Shown here: one piece after another, positions 8,627-17,891 of the stretch | Position numbering within the stretch: the stretch's first letter is position 1 | Layout: each line of letters opens with the position of its first letter | Assembly (NCBI GenBank): GCA_910583725.1 | Contig: CAJTXZ010000011.1 | Location: 1 to 64,000 of the forward strand | Length of the DNA: 64,000 bases | DNA from: an uncultured Vampirovibrio sp. | GTDB taxonomy: Bacteria; Cyanobacteriota; Vampirovibrionia; Gastranaerophilales; Gastranaerophilaceae | Direction of reading: 5' to 3' | Notes under the pieces: model-generated | What the model was told of the DNA's origin: nothing | Databases searched by the model: none | The model's input: the letters and a program-made list of their open reading frames with translations, nothing else | Made by a program: the position numbers and the translations under genes

Positions 8627-9484
8627 ATGAGTATAAAGAAGAATAAAAACCAGTTAATTATTTCAATATTAGTCGGCATAGCAATCTTTGCCGTTACTTA
8701 TCAGTTTGTAATACGCCAGCATCAGGAAAATCTCAGGCAAAAAGAAGAAATCGCAAAGCTTAAAAGCGGTATTGGAGTTACCGCTCCCGTAAATGATGAA
8801 AATACTACAATTTACGTTGTAGCTAAAGTTGATATCCCAAAAGACCACACCATAACAAACGATGATGTGGAGCTCAAAGACCTGGGCATGAAAACAAAAG
8901 GTGTTTTTACTGATTTAAAAACAGTGATAGGCGCAAAAACAACCAAAGAAATAGAGGCAGGACACCCTGTTGCAAAAAATAGTCTGGATGTTGTTGTATC
9001 TGAAACGACAAGCCTGGACGAGCCTCGAGCTGGATATAGGGCAGTCGCTGCAACAGTTGCAGCAAATAGAATGGCTCCGTTTATAGAAGATGGCGCCTAT
9101 ATTGATATTTACACTGCGAATAATACAATTCAGGCAACAAATGTAAGGGTTTTAAAAATACTAGACTCAGGCGGAAAATCAAATAAATTAATTCTTTTCG
9201 AGATTAAGGAAGAAGATGTCGGGCCGTTTATATATGGCATGACCGAAGATAAACTCATTCCTGTGCAGAAGAATAAAAACGATAAGACAGAATATTCTTT
9301 TGCCTATGACCCGTTTAAATATTCTTCCTACACTGTTTCAAACGAAGATATGACAGATGGCTTTAATTCATCAGAAATACCGCAGGATGGAGGCGGAAAT
9401 TATTATGTTCCTGTAAGCAGTACAAACAAGACTGAAAGCGTTGAAGTTATTCAGGGAAGCAAAAAAGAAACATTGGATTTTTAA
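8627..9484 (+). CDS. cpaB: Tad/Flp pilus assembly protein CpaB (RcpC)
   Basis: First gene of the Tad pilus cluster. A 285-residue protein with an N-terminal membrane anchor (about residues 8-26) facing the periplasm. It has an SAF-type domain (about 58-125) visible as VVAKVDIPKDHTITNDDVEL and IEAGHPVAKNSL, then the RcpC-like region with EPRAGYRAVAATV. CpaB helps stabilise or gate the secretin channel. I take the ATG at 8627; an in-frame TTG at 8603 would add eight residues but has no better ribosome site. It ends 4 nt before cpaC. Family call is confident. Confidence 0.88.
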   Translation: MSIKKNKNQLIISILVGIAIFAVTYQFVIRQHQENLRQKEEIAKLKSGIGVTAPVNDENTTIYVVAKVDIPKDHTITNDDVELKDLGMKTKGVFTDLKTVIGAKTTKEIEAGHPVAKNSLDVVVSETTSLDEPRAGYRAVAATVAANRMAPFIEDGAYIDIYTANNTIQATNVRVLKILDSGGKSNKLILFEIKEEDVGPFIYGMTEDKLIPVQKNKNDKTEYSFAYDPFKYSSYTVSNEDMTDGFNSSEIPQDGGGNYYVPVSSTNKTESVEVIQGSKKETLDF

Positions 9485-9488
9485 TAAG

Positions 9489-10802
9489 ATGAAGAATATT
9501 CTTAAATTCATAACTTTAATATGTTTAATTTTTCAGGCAGGCATAGCAGGCGCTGAATTTCGTGATGTTAATACCGACAAAATTATAGGTGATATACCTG
9601 TTGTAAATGCCTCTGTTCAAAATACCATTCCTGCTGCCAATAACGCTGTTAAGGATAACAACAAAAAACTCTATGGCGTTGTTGGAAAGTCGCAGGTTTT
9701 AAATTTTGATACAGGAATAAAAAGGGTCTCAATAGCTGACCCGAATATTGCAGATGTGGTTGTAATTTCTCCAAGGCAATTAATTGTAAATGGCAAAAAA
9801 GCAGGCTCAACAAGCCTAATCTTCTGGAGTAAAAATTCAACTGCGCCGGTATTTTACAACCTTACCATACAACAAGATACTGACGGTTTTCTTGAAGCTG
9901 TAAACTATATTGCGCCAAATGAAGATATAACCATTATTTTCAACAATAATGGTGCCGTGATGAGTGGTTTTATAAGCTCTTCAAATATAAAAGAACAAAT
10001 TCAAAGTCTTGCAAAATCTTATAATGTCAACCTTACAGATATGACAGAAAGCCCCACAAAACAGGTTCTGCTTGAAGTAAGGGTGACAGAAATTTCTAAA
10101 AACTTCACAAGAGATTTAGGTGTTCAGTTTGGATACGGTAAGGACGCAGCAAGCTTGAGCGATTATCTTTCAGGCCTAATAGCTTCAAATCCCCTGACAA
10201 GACTCAACCAAATATTTTCAAATTCCGGATTTAGCTATTATTTATATGATAAAAGCAGCAAAATTGCCGCGACAATAAATGCTGCCGAAGAAAAAGGCGA
10301 TATAAAAATACTCGCAGAACCAAAATTACTTGCAGTAAATAACGAAGATGCAAGTTTTAATGTGGGCAACGAAGTGCCAATCCCCTCAGAAGTAGGCGAC
10401 AACGGCAATGTTTCTTATGATTTTAAAGAAACAGGCGTTATATTAAAATTTAAGCCTACTATTATGGAAAAAACAGGAAGAGTCCGCTTAAAATTAAGCC
10501 CTGAAGTTTCTGAAATTGACCGGTCCGCAGGTATTATAACAGGCGACAGGACTCAGGTGCCGGGCTTTAAGACTCGCAAAGTAGACACAACCGTTGAATT
10601 AATGGACGGCGAAACCCTTGTAATAGCAGGACTTTTAACAAGTACAACCACAAAGAATAAAACCCAGGTGCCGGGCTTAGGAAATATTCCAATATTAGGT
10701 GTATTGTTTAGAAACTCAAGTGATGTTACAAATGATTCAGAGCTTGTAATATTCATTACGCCAAAGATTGTGGATAATATGTCCCGTGTGGATGATATTT
10801 AA
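9489..10802 (+). CDS. cpaC: Tad/Flp pilus secretin CpaC (RcpA)
   Basis: Outer-membrane secretin channel through which the Flp pilus passes. The 437-residue protein has a signal peptide (MKNILKFITLICLIFQAGIAG) and an N-terminal pilus-secretin domain (GKSQVLNFDTGIKRVSIADP, about residues 60-135). The C-terminal secretin core (about 190-430) is marked by VLLEVRVTEISKNFTRDLG, VPIPSE, VELMDGETLVIAGLL, VPGLGNIPILGVLF and ELVIFITPKIV. An upstream in-frame TTG exists inside cpaB, but the ATG at 9489 gives a proper signal peptide. The presence of a secretin argues for a diderm envelope. Confidence 0.94.
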   Translation: MKNILKFITLICLIFQAGIAGAEFRDVNTDKIIGDIPVVNASVQNTIPAANNAVKDNNKKLYGVVGKSQVLNFDTGIKRVSIADPNIADVVVISPRQLIVNGKKAGSTSLIFWSKNSTAPVFYNLTIQQDTDGFLEAVNYIAPNEDITIIFNNNGAVMSGFISSSNIKEQIQSLAKSYNVNLTDMTESPTKQVLLEVRVTEISKNFTRDLGVQFGYGKDAASLSDYLSGLIASNPLTRLNQIFSNSGFSYYLYDKSSKIAATINAAEEKGDIKILAEPKLLAVNNEDASFNVGNEVPIPSEVGDNGNVSYDFKETGVILKFKPTIMEKTGRVRLKLSPEVSEIDRSAGIITGDRTQVPGFKTRKVDTTVELMDGETLVIAGLLTSTTTKNKTQVPGLGNIPILGVLFRNSSDVTNDSELVIFITPKIVDNMSRVDDI

Positions 10803-10814
10803 GGTAAAACAGAT

Positions 10815-12029
10815 ATGGGAATAAAAATAGATACCGTAATAATAGATCCTGAAAATAATTCCAGAGAAATAATATTGAATTATCTTGCCCAAGTGCCGGA
10901 TATAAATATTACTCAGGAATTTAATGATGTTTTGACCGCTATGAATTTTATTATCGAAAGCAGGCCAAACCTTATTATTGTAGATATTTCCCAAAAAACG
11001 CAGATGGCACTTGACATCATTGTAAAAATATCAAACTCTCTAAAAAATTCTAAAATAATTGTCCTCTCATATGACATGAGCCCTGAAATTGTAATTAAAG
11101 CACTAAGGGCAGGAGCCAGGGAATTTTTAACAAAACCTCTTATAGAGGCGGAATTCATACAGTCTGTTGAAAAACTAAAAGATTTAATCTTAGGCAATAT
11201 AAACGATACTACAAAATGCAAGGTTATAACAACGTTTTCAAACAAAGGCGGTATTGGAAAGACAGCTATAGCCACCAATCTGGCTGTTGAAATTGCCAAT
11301 ATGACAAAAGAAAGGGTTGCCCTTGTAGATTTAAATATGCAAATGGGAGATGTTACAACCTTTTTAGACCTTAATCCATCTTTTGATACAGCTTATGTTA
11401 TTAATAACCTTGAAAGAATTGATGAAGGGTTTTTATTATCCACCCTTGAGAAGTACCATAATTCAAGCCTTTATGTCCTCGCTGACCCCCCTGATTTGGA
11501 GCAGGCAGAGGTTATAACGTCAGAAAATATTACAACTTTGATAAATGTTTTAAGAAACGTTTTCTCATATATTATAATTGACACAACTGCAAGTTTTGAC
11601 GGCAAAACTATTACAGCCCTTGACAATTCAGACCTCGTTCTTTTGATTACAATAGTAAACCTGCCATCTGTAAGAAACTGCCAGAGATGCTTTGATTTAT
11701 TCAAAAGACTTGGCTATACAAAGGATAAAATAAAAATAATCGTAAATCGTTATATGGAAAATGACGAAATAAAAGCAGAAGATGTTGAAGAAGTGCTTGG
11801 CCACCCCGTATACTTTAAGATTCCAAATAACTATTTTACAATCATAAATGCTATAAACAAGGGACTTCCTGTCTGTGAAATAAATCCCCATTCAAATATT
11901 GCAAAAAGTTTCAGAGAGCTTGCAGCCTTATTATCTGATAATTTTACATATACAAACAGCCAAAAACCGCAAAAACGCGAAAAATCATTCAACCTTCTGG
12001 ATATTTTTAAGAAAAAGGAGGAAAACTAA
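10815..12029 (+). CDS. cpaE: Tad pilus localisation ATPase CpaE/TadZ (receiver + ParA-like)
   Basis: Places the Tad machine in the cell. The 404-residue protein has an N-terminal receiver domain (about residues 4-125) that keeps the phospho-acceptor position (LIIVDIS, D57) and the conserved Lys (LTKPL, K107). Many TadZ receivers are degenerate, so this one may still respond to phosphorylation (inference). The ParA/MinD-type ATPase follows with a deviant Walker A, KGGIGKT (144-150), and DLNMQMGD after it. The gene lies 12 nt after cpaC and directly abuts cpaF. Confidence 0.92.
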   Translation: MGIKIDTVIIDPENNSREIILNYLAQVPDINITQEFNDVLTAMNFIIESRPNLIIVDISQKTQMALDIIVKISNSLKNSKIIVLSYDMSPEIVIKALRAGAREFLTKPLIEAEFIQSVEKLKDLILGNINDTTKCKVITTFSNKGGIGKTAIATNLAVEIANMTKERVALVDLNMQMGDVTTFLDLNPSFDTAYVINNLERIDEGFLLSTLEKYHNSSLYVLADPPDLEQAEVITSENITTLINVLRNVFSYIIIDTTASFDGKTITALDNSDLVLLITIVNLPSVRNCQRCFDLFKRLGYTKDKIKIIVNRYMENDEIKAEDVEEVLGHPVYFKIPNNYFTIINAINKGLPVCEINPHSNIAKSFRELAALLSDNFTYTNSQKPQKREKSFNLLDIFKKKEEN

Positions 12030-13538
12030 TTGTCATTAAAAGACAGACTAAGCTCCACAGGCGGAATCAAGCAGCCGTCCAAAAAAAATGAAGCCGATAT
12101 TGTAGGCAACATACCTTTGAGTGAAGAGTTTTCATCCTTAAAAGAAAAATTGCACTCACTTCTTATTGAAAAAGTAAACTCAACTCCAAGCTGGTCTTCA
12201 TACAATGATGATGAGCAAAAACAGCTCATCCGCCAGTTTATTGAGGGACAGCTTAATGCAAATTTTCGCTCTGTTCCTTTAAATAAAGATGAAAGAGAAC
12301 AGTTAATAAAAGAAATCATTCAGGAAGCAAAAGGCTTTGGGCCATTGGACCCCTTGCTTGAAGATGCAAGCATAAGTGATATTTTGGTTAACGGTGCAAA
12401 AAAAGTTTACGTTGAAAAAGACGGCAAACTATATAAAACATCCATTGTGTTTAAAGATAATAATCACCTCAAGAATATTATTGAAAGAATTGTTTCAAAA
12501 ATCGGAAGAAGGATTGATGAAAAATCCCCGATGGTTGACGCCAGACTTGCAGACGGCTCCCGTGTTAATGCTATAATTCCTCCTCTTGCAATAGACGGGC
12601 CCTCGCTTTCAATTAGAAGGTTTAAGGCTGATGCCGGAACTATAGAAAGCCTTCTTCGGTGGGGTTCTATCAGTAAGGAAATGGCAGAAGTGTTAGAAGC
12701 TGCCGTTGCGGCAAGATGTAATATTGTAATATCAGGCGGAACGGGTGCTGGAAAAACCACACTCCTGAATAGTTTATCCGCAAAAATTCCCTCAGGGGAA
12801 AGAATTATAACAATCGAAGACTCTGCTGAGTTAAGTTTGCAGCAAGACCATGTTGTAAGGCTTGAAACAAGGCCCTCAAACATCGAAGGGCAGGGCGAAA
12901 TTACAGCAAGGGATTTGGTTATAAACTCTCTTCGTATGCGCCCTGATAGAATAATAATCGGAGAGTGCCGTGGCGCTGAAACACTTGATATGCTCCAGGC
13001 CATGAATACAGGCCATGACGGCTCTTTGACTACGCTCCATGCTAATTCGCCAAGGGATGCCCTCTCAAGGCTTGAAACCATGGTCATGTATTCAGGAATT
13101 GACTTGCCTGAAAGGAACATAAAAAATCAGATAGCCTCTGCCATTAATATAATTATACAGGCTTCAAGGCTTCAGGATGGCTCAAGAAAGGTAACAAAAG
13201 TTTCTGAAATTGTCGGCATGGAAGAAAATGTCATTACAATGCAGGATATTTTTGTGTGGGAGCAAACCGGCGCAAGCTTTAAAACGGTTATGGGAATGCA
13301 TGTTTCAACAGGTGTAAGGCCCAAATTTGTTGACAGAATCAAAGCAAGAGGTATGGATATTAATCTTCAATACTTTGATAAAAATCACCGTCATACATAT
13401 TTAACAAGAAATAATCCGCCTTCAGGAATAAACATACAGCCCAAAGAACAGCCGGACCCGCGTCTCCAGCCGAAAGAGTCCGCTGCAAGAAAAATGTCTA
13501 ATACTGATTTAGATCTTTTAAAAAGGCTTAAAAGATGA
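12030..13538 (+). CDS. cpaF: Tad pilus assembly ATPase CpaF/TadA
   Basis: Cytoplasmic hexameric secretion ATPase that powers Flp pilus extrusion. The 502-residue protein shows the N-terminal all-helical region, FGPLDPLLED, then the VirB11/GspE-type core with Walker A GGTGAGKTTLL (from residue 236), a glutamate-rich Asp box (TIEDSAEL), Walker B-like MRPDRIIIGECRG and the His box GHDGSLTTLHAN. The start is TTG: it follows the cpaE stop with no gap, and AAGGAGG ends 8 nt upstream. The last four bases overlap tadB (ATGA). Identification is secure. Confidence 0.95.
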   Translation: MSLKDRLSSTGGIKQPSKKNEADIVGNIPLSEEFSSLKEKLHSLLIEKVNSTPSWSSYNDDEQKQLIRQFIEGQLNANFRSVPLNKDEREQLIKEIIQEAKGFGPLDPLLEDASISDILVNGAKKVYVEKDGKLYKTSIVFKDNNHLKNIIERIVSKIGRRIDEKSPMVDARLADGSRVNAIIPPLAIDGPSLSIRRFKADAGTIESLLRWGSISKEMAEVLEAAVAARCNIVISGGTGAGKTTLLNSLSAKIPSGERIITIEDSAELSLQQDHVVRLETRPSNIEGQGEITARDLVINSLRMRPDRIIIGECRGAETLDMLQAMNTGHDGSLTTLHANSPRDALSRLETMVMYSGIDLPERNIKNQIASAINIIIQASRLQDGSRKVTKVSEIVGMEENVITMQDIFVWEQTGASFKTVMGMHVSTGVRPKFVDRIKARGMDINLQYFDKNHRHTYLTRNNPPSGINIQPKEQPDPRLQPKESAARKMSNTDLDLLKRLKR

Positions 13539-14494
13539 TTGCTTTTTTAATTTCATTGTTACTTGGTTTTTTATGCTTTATATTTGTTGCAAACCTTTAT
13601 CAGGTGCGTATTCCAAGGGCACCTGAAATTGAAAAGCGTCTTGAGGGCATAAAAAAAAGCTCTGAACAGCAAACAACCGATATTAACCCTGATTTTATGA
13701 TGGTTGAGACCGAGTTTAAATTTGGTTTTTTAAGTAAATATTTAAAAGATTTTAAGCCGGCAGAATATCTTAAAAATTTGCTCTACTATGCTGACTTAAA
13801 CATACAGGTTGATGTTTTCATGCTCATTTCTGTTTTATGCTGTCTTCCTTTTGCATTGATTTCTATCTTTACAACGCCTTATATAATCGTACTCGGCATA
13901 TTGTGTTCATTTATACCATTTGTTGTCGTAAAGTTTTTGATAATGAAGCGCACAAACCTCTTTACGCAGCAATTCCCGGAGGCGCTTGATTTATTGTCAA
14001 GCTCTCTGCGCGCGGGACATTCTCTATATAGCGCATTCGATGTAATTGTAAAAGAAATGCCCTCGCCTATAAATCAGGTCTTTAAAAGCGCTGTTGATGA
14101 AATTGCATTCGGTATAGACACAAAAGACGCAATCCTTTCCCTTACAAGGGTTATGCCCTTTAGTATGGATTTAAAATTTTTTACGACAGCTGTTATTTTG
14201 CAAAGAGAAGTCGGCGGAAACCTTGCCAAAGTTTTAGACAGCCTGTCTGTCACGATAAGAGAACGTTTTAAAATGCTTGGCCAATTAAAGGCGCAAACCT
14301 CCCAATCAAAGTTTTCAGGAATCGTCTTAACCCTTGTGCCGCCATTAATTGCCATAGTTTTATTCTTTATATCACCGGGATATATGGACCCTCTTCTCCA
14401 TACGACGCAAGGCAATATTGCAATAGGAATAGCTGCAGCAATGCTCAGTATCGGAATCTTTTGTATAGTTAAAATTCTCTCAATTGAAATATAA
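13535..14494 (+). CDS. tadB: Tad pilus inner-membrane platform protein TadB
   Basis: Inner-membrane scaffold protein of the GspF/TadC family, pairing with TadC below the secretin. 319 residues with an N-terminal hydrophobic helix (about 2-20), a pair near 88-132 and two at the C-terminus (about 264-285 and 292-316). The T2SSF core carries the typical FPEALDLLSSSLRAGHSL motif near residue 147 and LQREVGGNLAKVLDSLS further on. The ATG lies inside the cpaF stop (ATGA overlap), indicating coupled translation. Confidence 0.92.
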   Translation: MIAFLISLLLGFLCFIFVANLYQVRIPRAPEIEKRLEGIKKSSEQQTTDINPDFMMVETEFKFGFLSKYLKDFKPAEYLKNLLYYADLNIQVDVFMLISVLCCLPFALISIFTTPYIIVLGILCSFIPFVVVKFLIMKRTNLFTQQFPEALDLLSSSLRAGHSLYSAFDVIVKEMPSPINQVFKSAVDEIAFGIDTKDAILSLTRVMPFSMDLKFFTTAVILQREVGGNLAKVLDSLSVTIRERFKMLGQLKAQTSQSKFSGIVLTLVPPLIAIVLFFISPGYMDPLLHTTQGNIAIGIAAAMLSIGIFCIVKILSIEI

Positions 14495-14503
14495 AAGGAT
14501 AAT

Positions 14504-15406
14504 ATGAACTACCTATTAATACCGACATTATTTGGCCTATGGGCTGCATATGTAACCTTTGTTCTTATCCAAAAAGAAGATAGCTTCTTAACAAAAAGGA
14601 TAAAAAATGCAGGGAAAAAATATAAAACCTCTTCAAGAAAATTTTTCGACAACCTTCTTGAAGTTTTAAGACCCCTAACTGCAGGCAACATAAAGAATAT
14701 AAATGTTAAAAATAAGATAAAAGCTCTGCTTGTCAGGGTTGGCGCGCCATCATCAGAAGATGATATTCTCGATTTTGAAAATAGAAGGCTTATGGTTGTA
14801 TTATTCGTTTCTTTGTTTTGTGCTGTCCTTTTAACTATCTATAAGCTTAATCAGGTAGTATTATGCATAAGCTGTGTTGCAATCTATTTTGCCTATAAAT
14901 ACCCTGAAATAAAGATTAAGCGCCTCATAAATATTAGAGAAAAAGATTTCTTAAAAAATTTTCCTGATGCCATAGATATGCTATCCGTTTGTGTAGAAGC
15001 GGGTCTTGGCCTTGATGGAGCTGTAGAGCGTGTAGGAAGAGAGTTTCAAGCCTTTTCTCCCACCATAGGATATGAATTTATAAGGCTCTCGCAGGATGTG
15101 CAATCCGGCCTGCCCAGAGGCGAAGCCCTTAATAATCTTACAAAAAGAATTCACTGTAAAGACCTCCAATCATTTGTAGCACTTATTGTACAGTCTGAAA
15201 CCCTTGGTACAGGTATAGCCCAGCCATTAGCTGTTTATTGCGACACTCTAAGAAGCAGAAAAAAACAAAGAATTGAAGAATTGGTTCAAACCTCCTCTGC
15301 CAAAATGACCATTCCAATGATTTTATTTATGCTTCCTGCCATGTTTATTGTAATCCTCTATCCATCCGTAATAAAACTTTTAGAGGCTCTAAAAACAATG
15401 CACTAA
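14504..15406 (+). CDS. tadC: Tad pilus inner-membrane platform protein TadC
   Basis: Second GspF-type platform protein of the Tad machine, 300 residues. Hydrophobic segments lie near residues 2-20, 100-118, 122-140 and 270-290. The T2SSF motif is FPDAIDMLSVCVEAGLGLDG (about residue 150), followed by ALNNLTKRI and LVQTSSAKMTIPMILFMLPA. It starts 9 nt after tadB with AAAGGATA before the ATG. No Flp pilin, TadV peptidase or TadE/G minor pilins are seen nearby; they must lie elsewhere if the pilus is functional. Confidence 0.92.
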   Translation: MNYLLIPTLFGLWAAYVTFVLIQKEDSFLTKRIKNAGKKYKTSSRKFFDNLLEVLRPLTAGNIKNINVKNKIKALLVRVGAPSSEDDILDFENRRLMVVLFVSLFCAVLLTIYKLNQVVLCISCVAIYFAYKYPEIKIKRLINIREKDFLKNFPDAIDMLSVCVEAGLGLDGAVERVGREFQAFSPTIGYEFIRLSQDVQSGLPRGEALNNLTKRIHCKDLQSFVALIVQSETLGTGIAQPLAVYCDTLRSRKKQRIEELVQTSSAKMTIPMILFMLPAMFIVILYPSVIKLLEALKTMH

Positions 15407-15421
15407 ACATCCGGATATATT

Positions 15422-16492
15422 ATGAAAAAAAACTACAATAAATATATAAAAAAATGTTTTATACTTGCAAAGAAAGGCAAAAAAGAAGCTCCTCCAAACC
15501 CCCTTGTGGGCTGTCTTATCACAGACAAGGATAATAATATAATAGCGGAGGGATATCATAAAAAATTTGGCCAAAACCACGCCGAAAGAAATGCCCTTCT
15601 TGGTTTTGAAGGCAAATGCCCTGATGGCTGTACACTATACGTTAATCTTGAACCATGTTCGCACTACGGAAAAACCCCTCCCTGCGCTGATTTAATCATT
15701 GAAAAAGGCATAAAAAAAGTTGTTATTTCAATGAAAGACCCAAACCCCATTGTGTCAGGAGCCGGCATAAAAAAGTTGCAAAACACAGGAATTGATGTAA
15801 TAACAGGAGTCTTAGAAGAGGAAGCCAAAGAACTGAACAAAGTTTTTATAAAAAATATCACGCAAAAAAAACCTTATATCCTAATCAAAACAGCAATCAC
15901 GCTTGATTCTAAGATTGCGCTTGAAAACGGCGAATCTAAATGGATAACCGACGATTTTTCAAGATATCAGGTAATGAAATTAAGAAGCGATTATCAGGCA
16001 ATTATGACAGGCGCAGGCACTGTTTTAGCGGATAATCCGAGCCTTGCATCAAGAATTAAAAACGGCCGAAACCCAATAAGAATAGTGTTAGACAGAGAAG
16101 GCAAAATTCCCCTTGATTACAATGTTTTTAAGGATAACACGGAAAAAATTTTTGTTGTGACAAATTCAGATAACAAATACCCAAGCCACATCCAAAAAAT
16201 CAATTTTAAAGACTATGACAGCCTTTTTAAGGAACTTTATGATTTAGGTATATTCAGTATACTAATTGAAGCTGGTGCGGGCTTAAATTCAAGTATAATC
16301 GCCTCAAAGGAGGCAGATGAAATTACCGCATTTATGGCTCCAAAAATTTTTGGCGGCGGATTGCCGTTTATAAAGGGTTTTAGCTTTAATAAGCCGGATG
16401 AGTGCATAAAACTAAAGGATTTTACGTGTAAAAAATTGAAAAATGATATTTTAATAAATGCAAAATTCCTGTATGATAATAAGGAAGGATAA
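15422..16492 (+). CDS. ribD: Bifunctional riboflavin biosynthesis deaminase/reductase RibD
   Basis: Catalyses two successive steps of riboflavin synthesis: deamination of diaminohydroxyphosphoribosylaminopyrimidine and NADPH-dependent reduction of the ribosyl side chain. The 356-residue protein has the zinc deaminase domain (residues 5-145; NHAERNALL with H53 and E55, EPCSHYGKTPPC with C79 and C88) and the reductase domain (about 148-354; KTAITLDSKIAL, GAGTVLADNPSL, EAGAGLNSSI). It is separated from tadC by only 15 nt and appears to share its transcript. No FMN riboswitch fits in that gap, and other rib genes are absent here. Confidence 0.95.
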   Translation: MKKNYNKYIKKCFILAKKGKKEAPPNPLVGCLITDKDNNIIAEGYHKKFGQNHAERNALLGFEGKCPDGCTLYVNLEPCSHYGKTPPCADLIIEKGIKKVVISMKDPNPIVSGAGIKKLQNTGIDVITGVLEEEAKELNKVFIKNITQKKPYILIKTAITLDSKIALENGESKWITDDFSRYQVMKLRSDYQAIMTGAGTVLADNPSLASRIKNGRNPIRIVLDREGKIPLDYNVFKDNTEKIFVVTNSDNKYPSHIQKINFKDYDSLFKELYDLGIFSILIEAGAGLNSSIIASKEADEITAFMAPKIFGGGLPFIKGFSFNKPDECIKLKDFTCKKLKNDILINAKFLYDNKEG

Positions 16493-16495
16493 AAA

Positions 16496-16942
16496 ATGAA
16501 AATTCTTATAATTAATGGGCCAAATTTAAATATGCTCGGCAGAAGAGAGCCTGAAATATACGGCAGCACAACACTTTCAGACATCGAAGCCGAAATTTTG
16601 GAATATTCAAAAAAGTATGATGATGTTCAAATTGAATTTTTCCAGTCAAACTCAGAAGGGCAAATAGTGGATAAAATCCAGGCATGTCTTGATAATTTTG
16701 ACGGCATAATAATTAACCCTGCAGCCTACACCCACACCTCTGTTGCAATACGGGATGCCATAAAGGCTGTAAACCTTCCTGTGGTTGAGGTTCACCTTTC
16801 AAACATAAATGACAGGGAAGAATTTAGAAAAATATCATACACAGCACCTGTCTGCATAGGCCAGATAACAGGTTTTGGAAAGGATGGCTACAAGGCAGCG
16901 CTTTTCTGTCTGATTAGCCATATAAAATGTAACAATTGTTAA
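16496..16942 (+). CDS. aroQ: Type II 3-dehydroquinate dehydratase
   Basis: Third step of the shikimate pathway, dehydrating 3-dehydroquinate; functions as a dodecamer in the cytoplasm. 148 residues, normal length. Motifs: INGPNLNMLGRREPEIYG (with the catalytic Tyr), FFQSNSEGQIVDKIQ, NPAAYTHTSVAIRDAI and VEVHLSNINDREEFR (catalytic His). AAGGATAAAA precedes the ATG, and the gap to ribD is 3 nt, so it is in the same operon. Confidence 0.96.
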   Translation: MKILIINGPNLNMLGRREPEIYGSTTLSDIEAEILEYSKKYDDVQIEFFQSNSEGQIVDKIQACLDNFDGIIINPAAYTHTSVAIRDAIKAVNLPVVEVHLSNINDREEFRKISYTAPVCIGQITGFGKDGYKAALFCLISHIKCNNC

Positions 16943-16979
16943 GAATTGTAACAAAAAATCGATAATTGCAGCGGCAAAA

Positions 16980-17891
16980 ATGAACAAGGAAGAAAAATTT
17001 TTAGATATAATAGCAAAAACCCTCTCTAATAGCGGCTTTATCGGGGATGATTGTGCTTATTTGAAGGCGAAAAACCTTGTCATATCGCAAGATACGCTGG
17101 CTGAGGGCGTGCATTTCAGGCTGGACACTATTTCTGCCTATGATTTAGGTAAAAAAACCCTTCTTGTTAATATAAGTGACATCTTGGCATCAGGCGCAAA
17201 GCCTCTCTGGGCAACCATTTCAGTATCTGGAAAACTAAAGGAAGATTTTATTAAAAATTTTTATAAAGGCATTAATGAAATCTGTAAAAAGTATGATGTA
17301 GAGGTTATTGGCGGAGATTTAACCGGTGGAAATGAGCTTGTAGTCTCAGTTTCCATCTTAGGCGACACCGAGGGCAGAAATATCTCCTCAAGAAAGAATG
17401 CAAAGCCAGGATATATAGTGCTTTTAGCTGGCGAGCACGGCTCAAGTGCAGAAGGATTGGCTATTTTAACGGATAATAATCCTGAAAACCAGGATTACGA
17501 CAGCTCTTTACGGGGATATTTTATAAAAGCCCATATTGAGCCAACCTTGTACCCCAAAATCAGTGAAACCATTGCTATAACTGCAAAAGACCCTTATGCA
17601 ATGATGGATACATCAGACGGCCTTTATGACGCGCTTAAAAAGGTCTCAGAGGCCTCAGGAGTAGGCTTTGAGGTTGATTTTAATAAGGTTCCAAGACGAA
17701 TAAACAATGCTAAAAAAGTGCTTTTTGGCGGGGAAGATTTTGGGCTTTTAATTTGCCTTAGCCGTCAAGATTACGATAAAATAAGACATTTGGGCCTTCC
17801 TGTCATTGCAAAGGCAACAGAGGAAAAGAAAATCCTGATTGACGGAGCCCAAATACAGGAGGATGAGCGGTTTGCACACTTTCAAGATTAG
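16980..17891 (+). CDS. thiL: Thiamine-monophosphate kinase
   Basis: Phosphorylates thiamine monophosphate to the active cofactor thiamine pyrophosphate. 303 residues with the ThiL/PurM fold: GDDCAYL, SQDTLAEGVHF, DLGKKTLLVNISDILASGA and GGDLTGG carry the magnesium- and ATP-binding acidic residues. MMDTSDGLYDALKKV and FGGEDFGLLICL mark the C-terminal half. It follows aroQ by 37 nt. The 3' end overlaps the ispD start by 20 nt, and the ispD ribosome-binding site lies inside thiL. Confidence 0.95.
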   Translation: MNKEEKFLDIIAKTLSNSGFIGDDCAYLKAKNLVISQDTLAEGVHFRLDTISAYDLGKKTLLVNISDILASGAKPLWATISVSGKLKEDFIKNFYKGINEICKKYDVEVIGGDLTGGNELVVSVSILGDTEGRNISSRKNAKPGYIVLLAGEHGSSAEGLAILTDNNPENQDYDSSLRGYFIKAHIEPTLYPKISETIAITAKDPYAMMDTSDGLYDALKKVSEASGVGFEVDFNKVPRRINNAKKVLFGGEDFGLLICLSRQDYDKIRHLGLPVIAKATEEKKILIDGAQIQEDERFAHFQD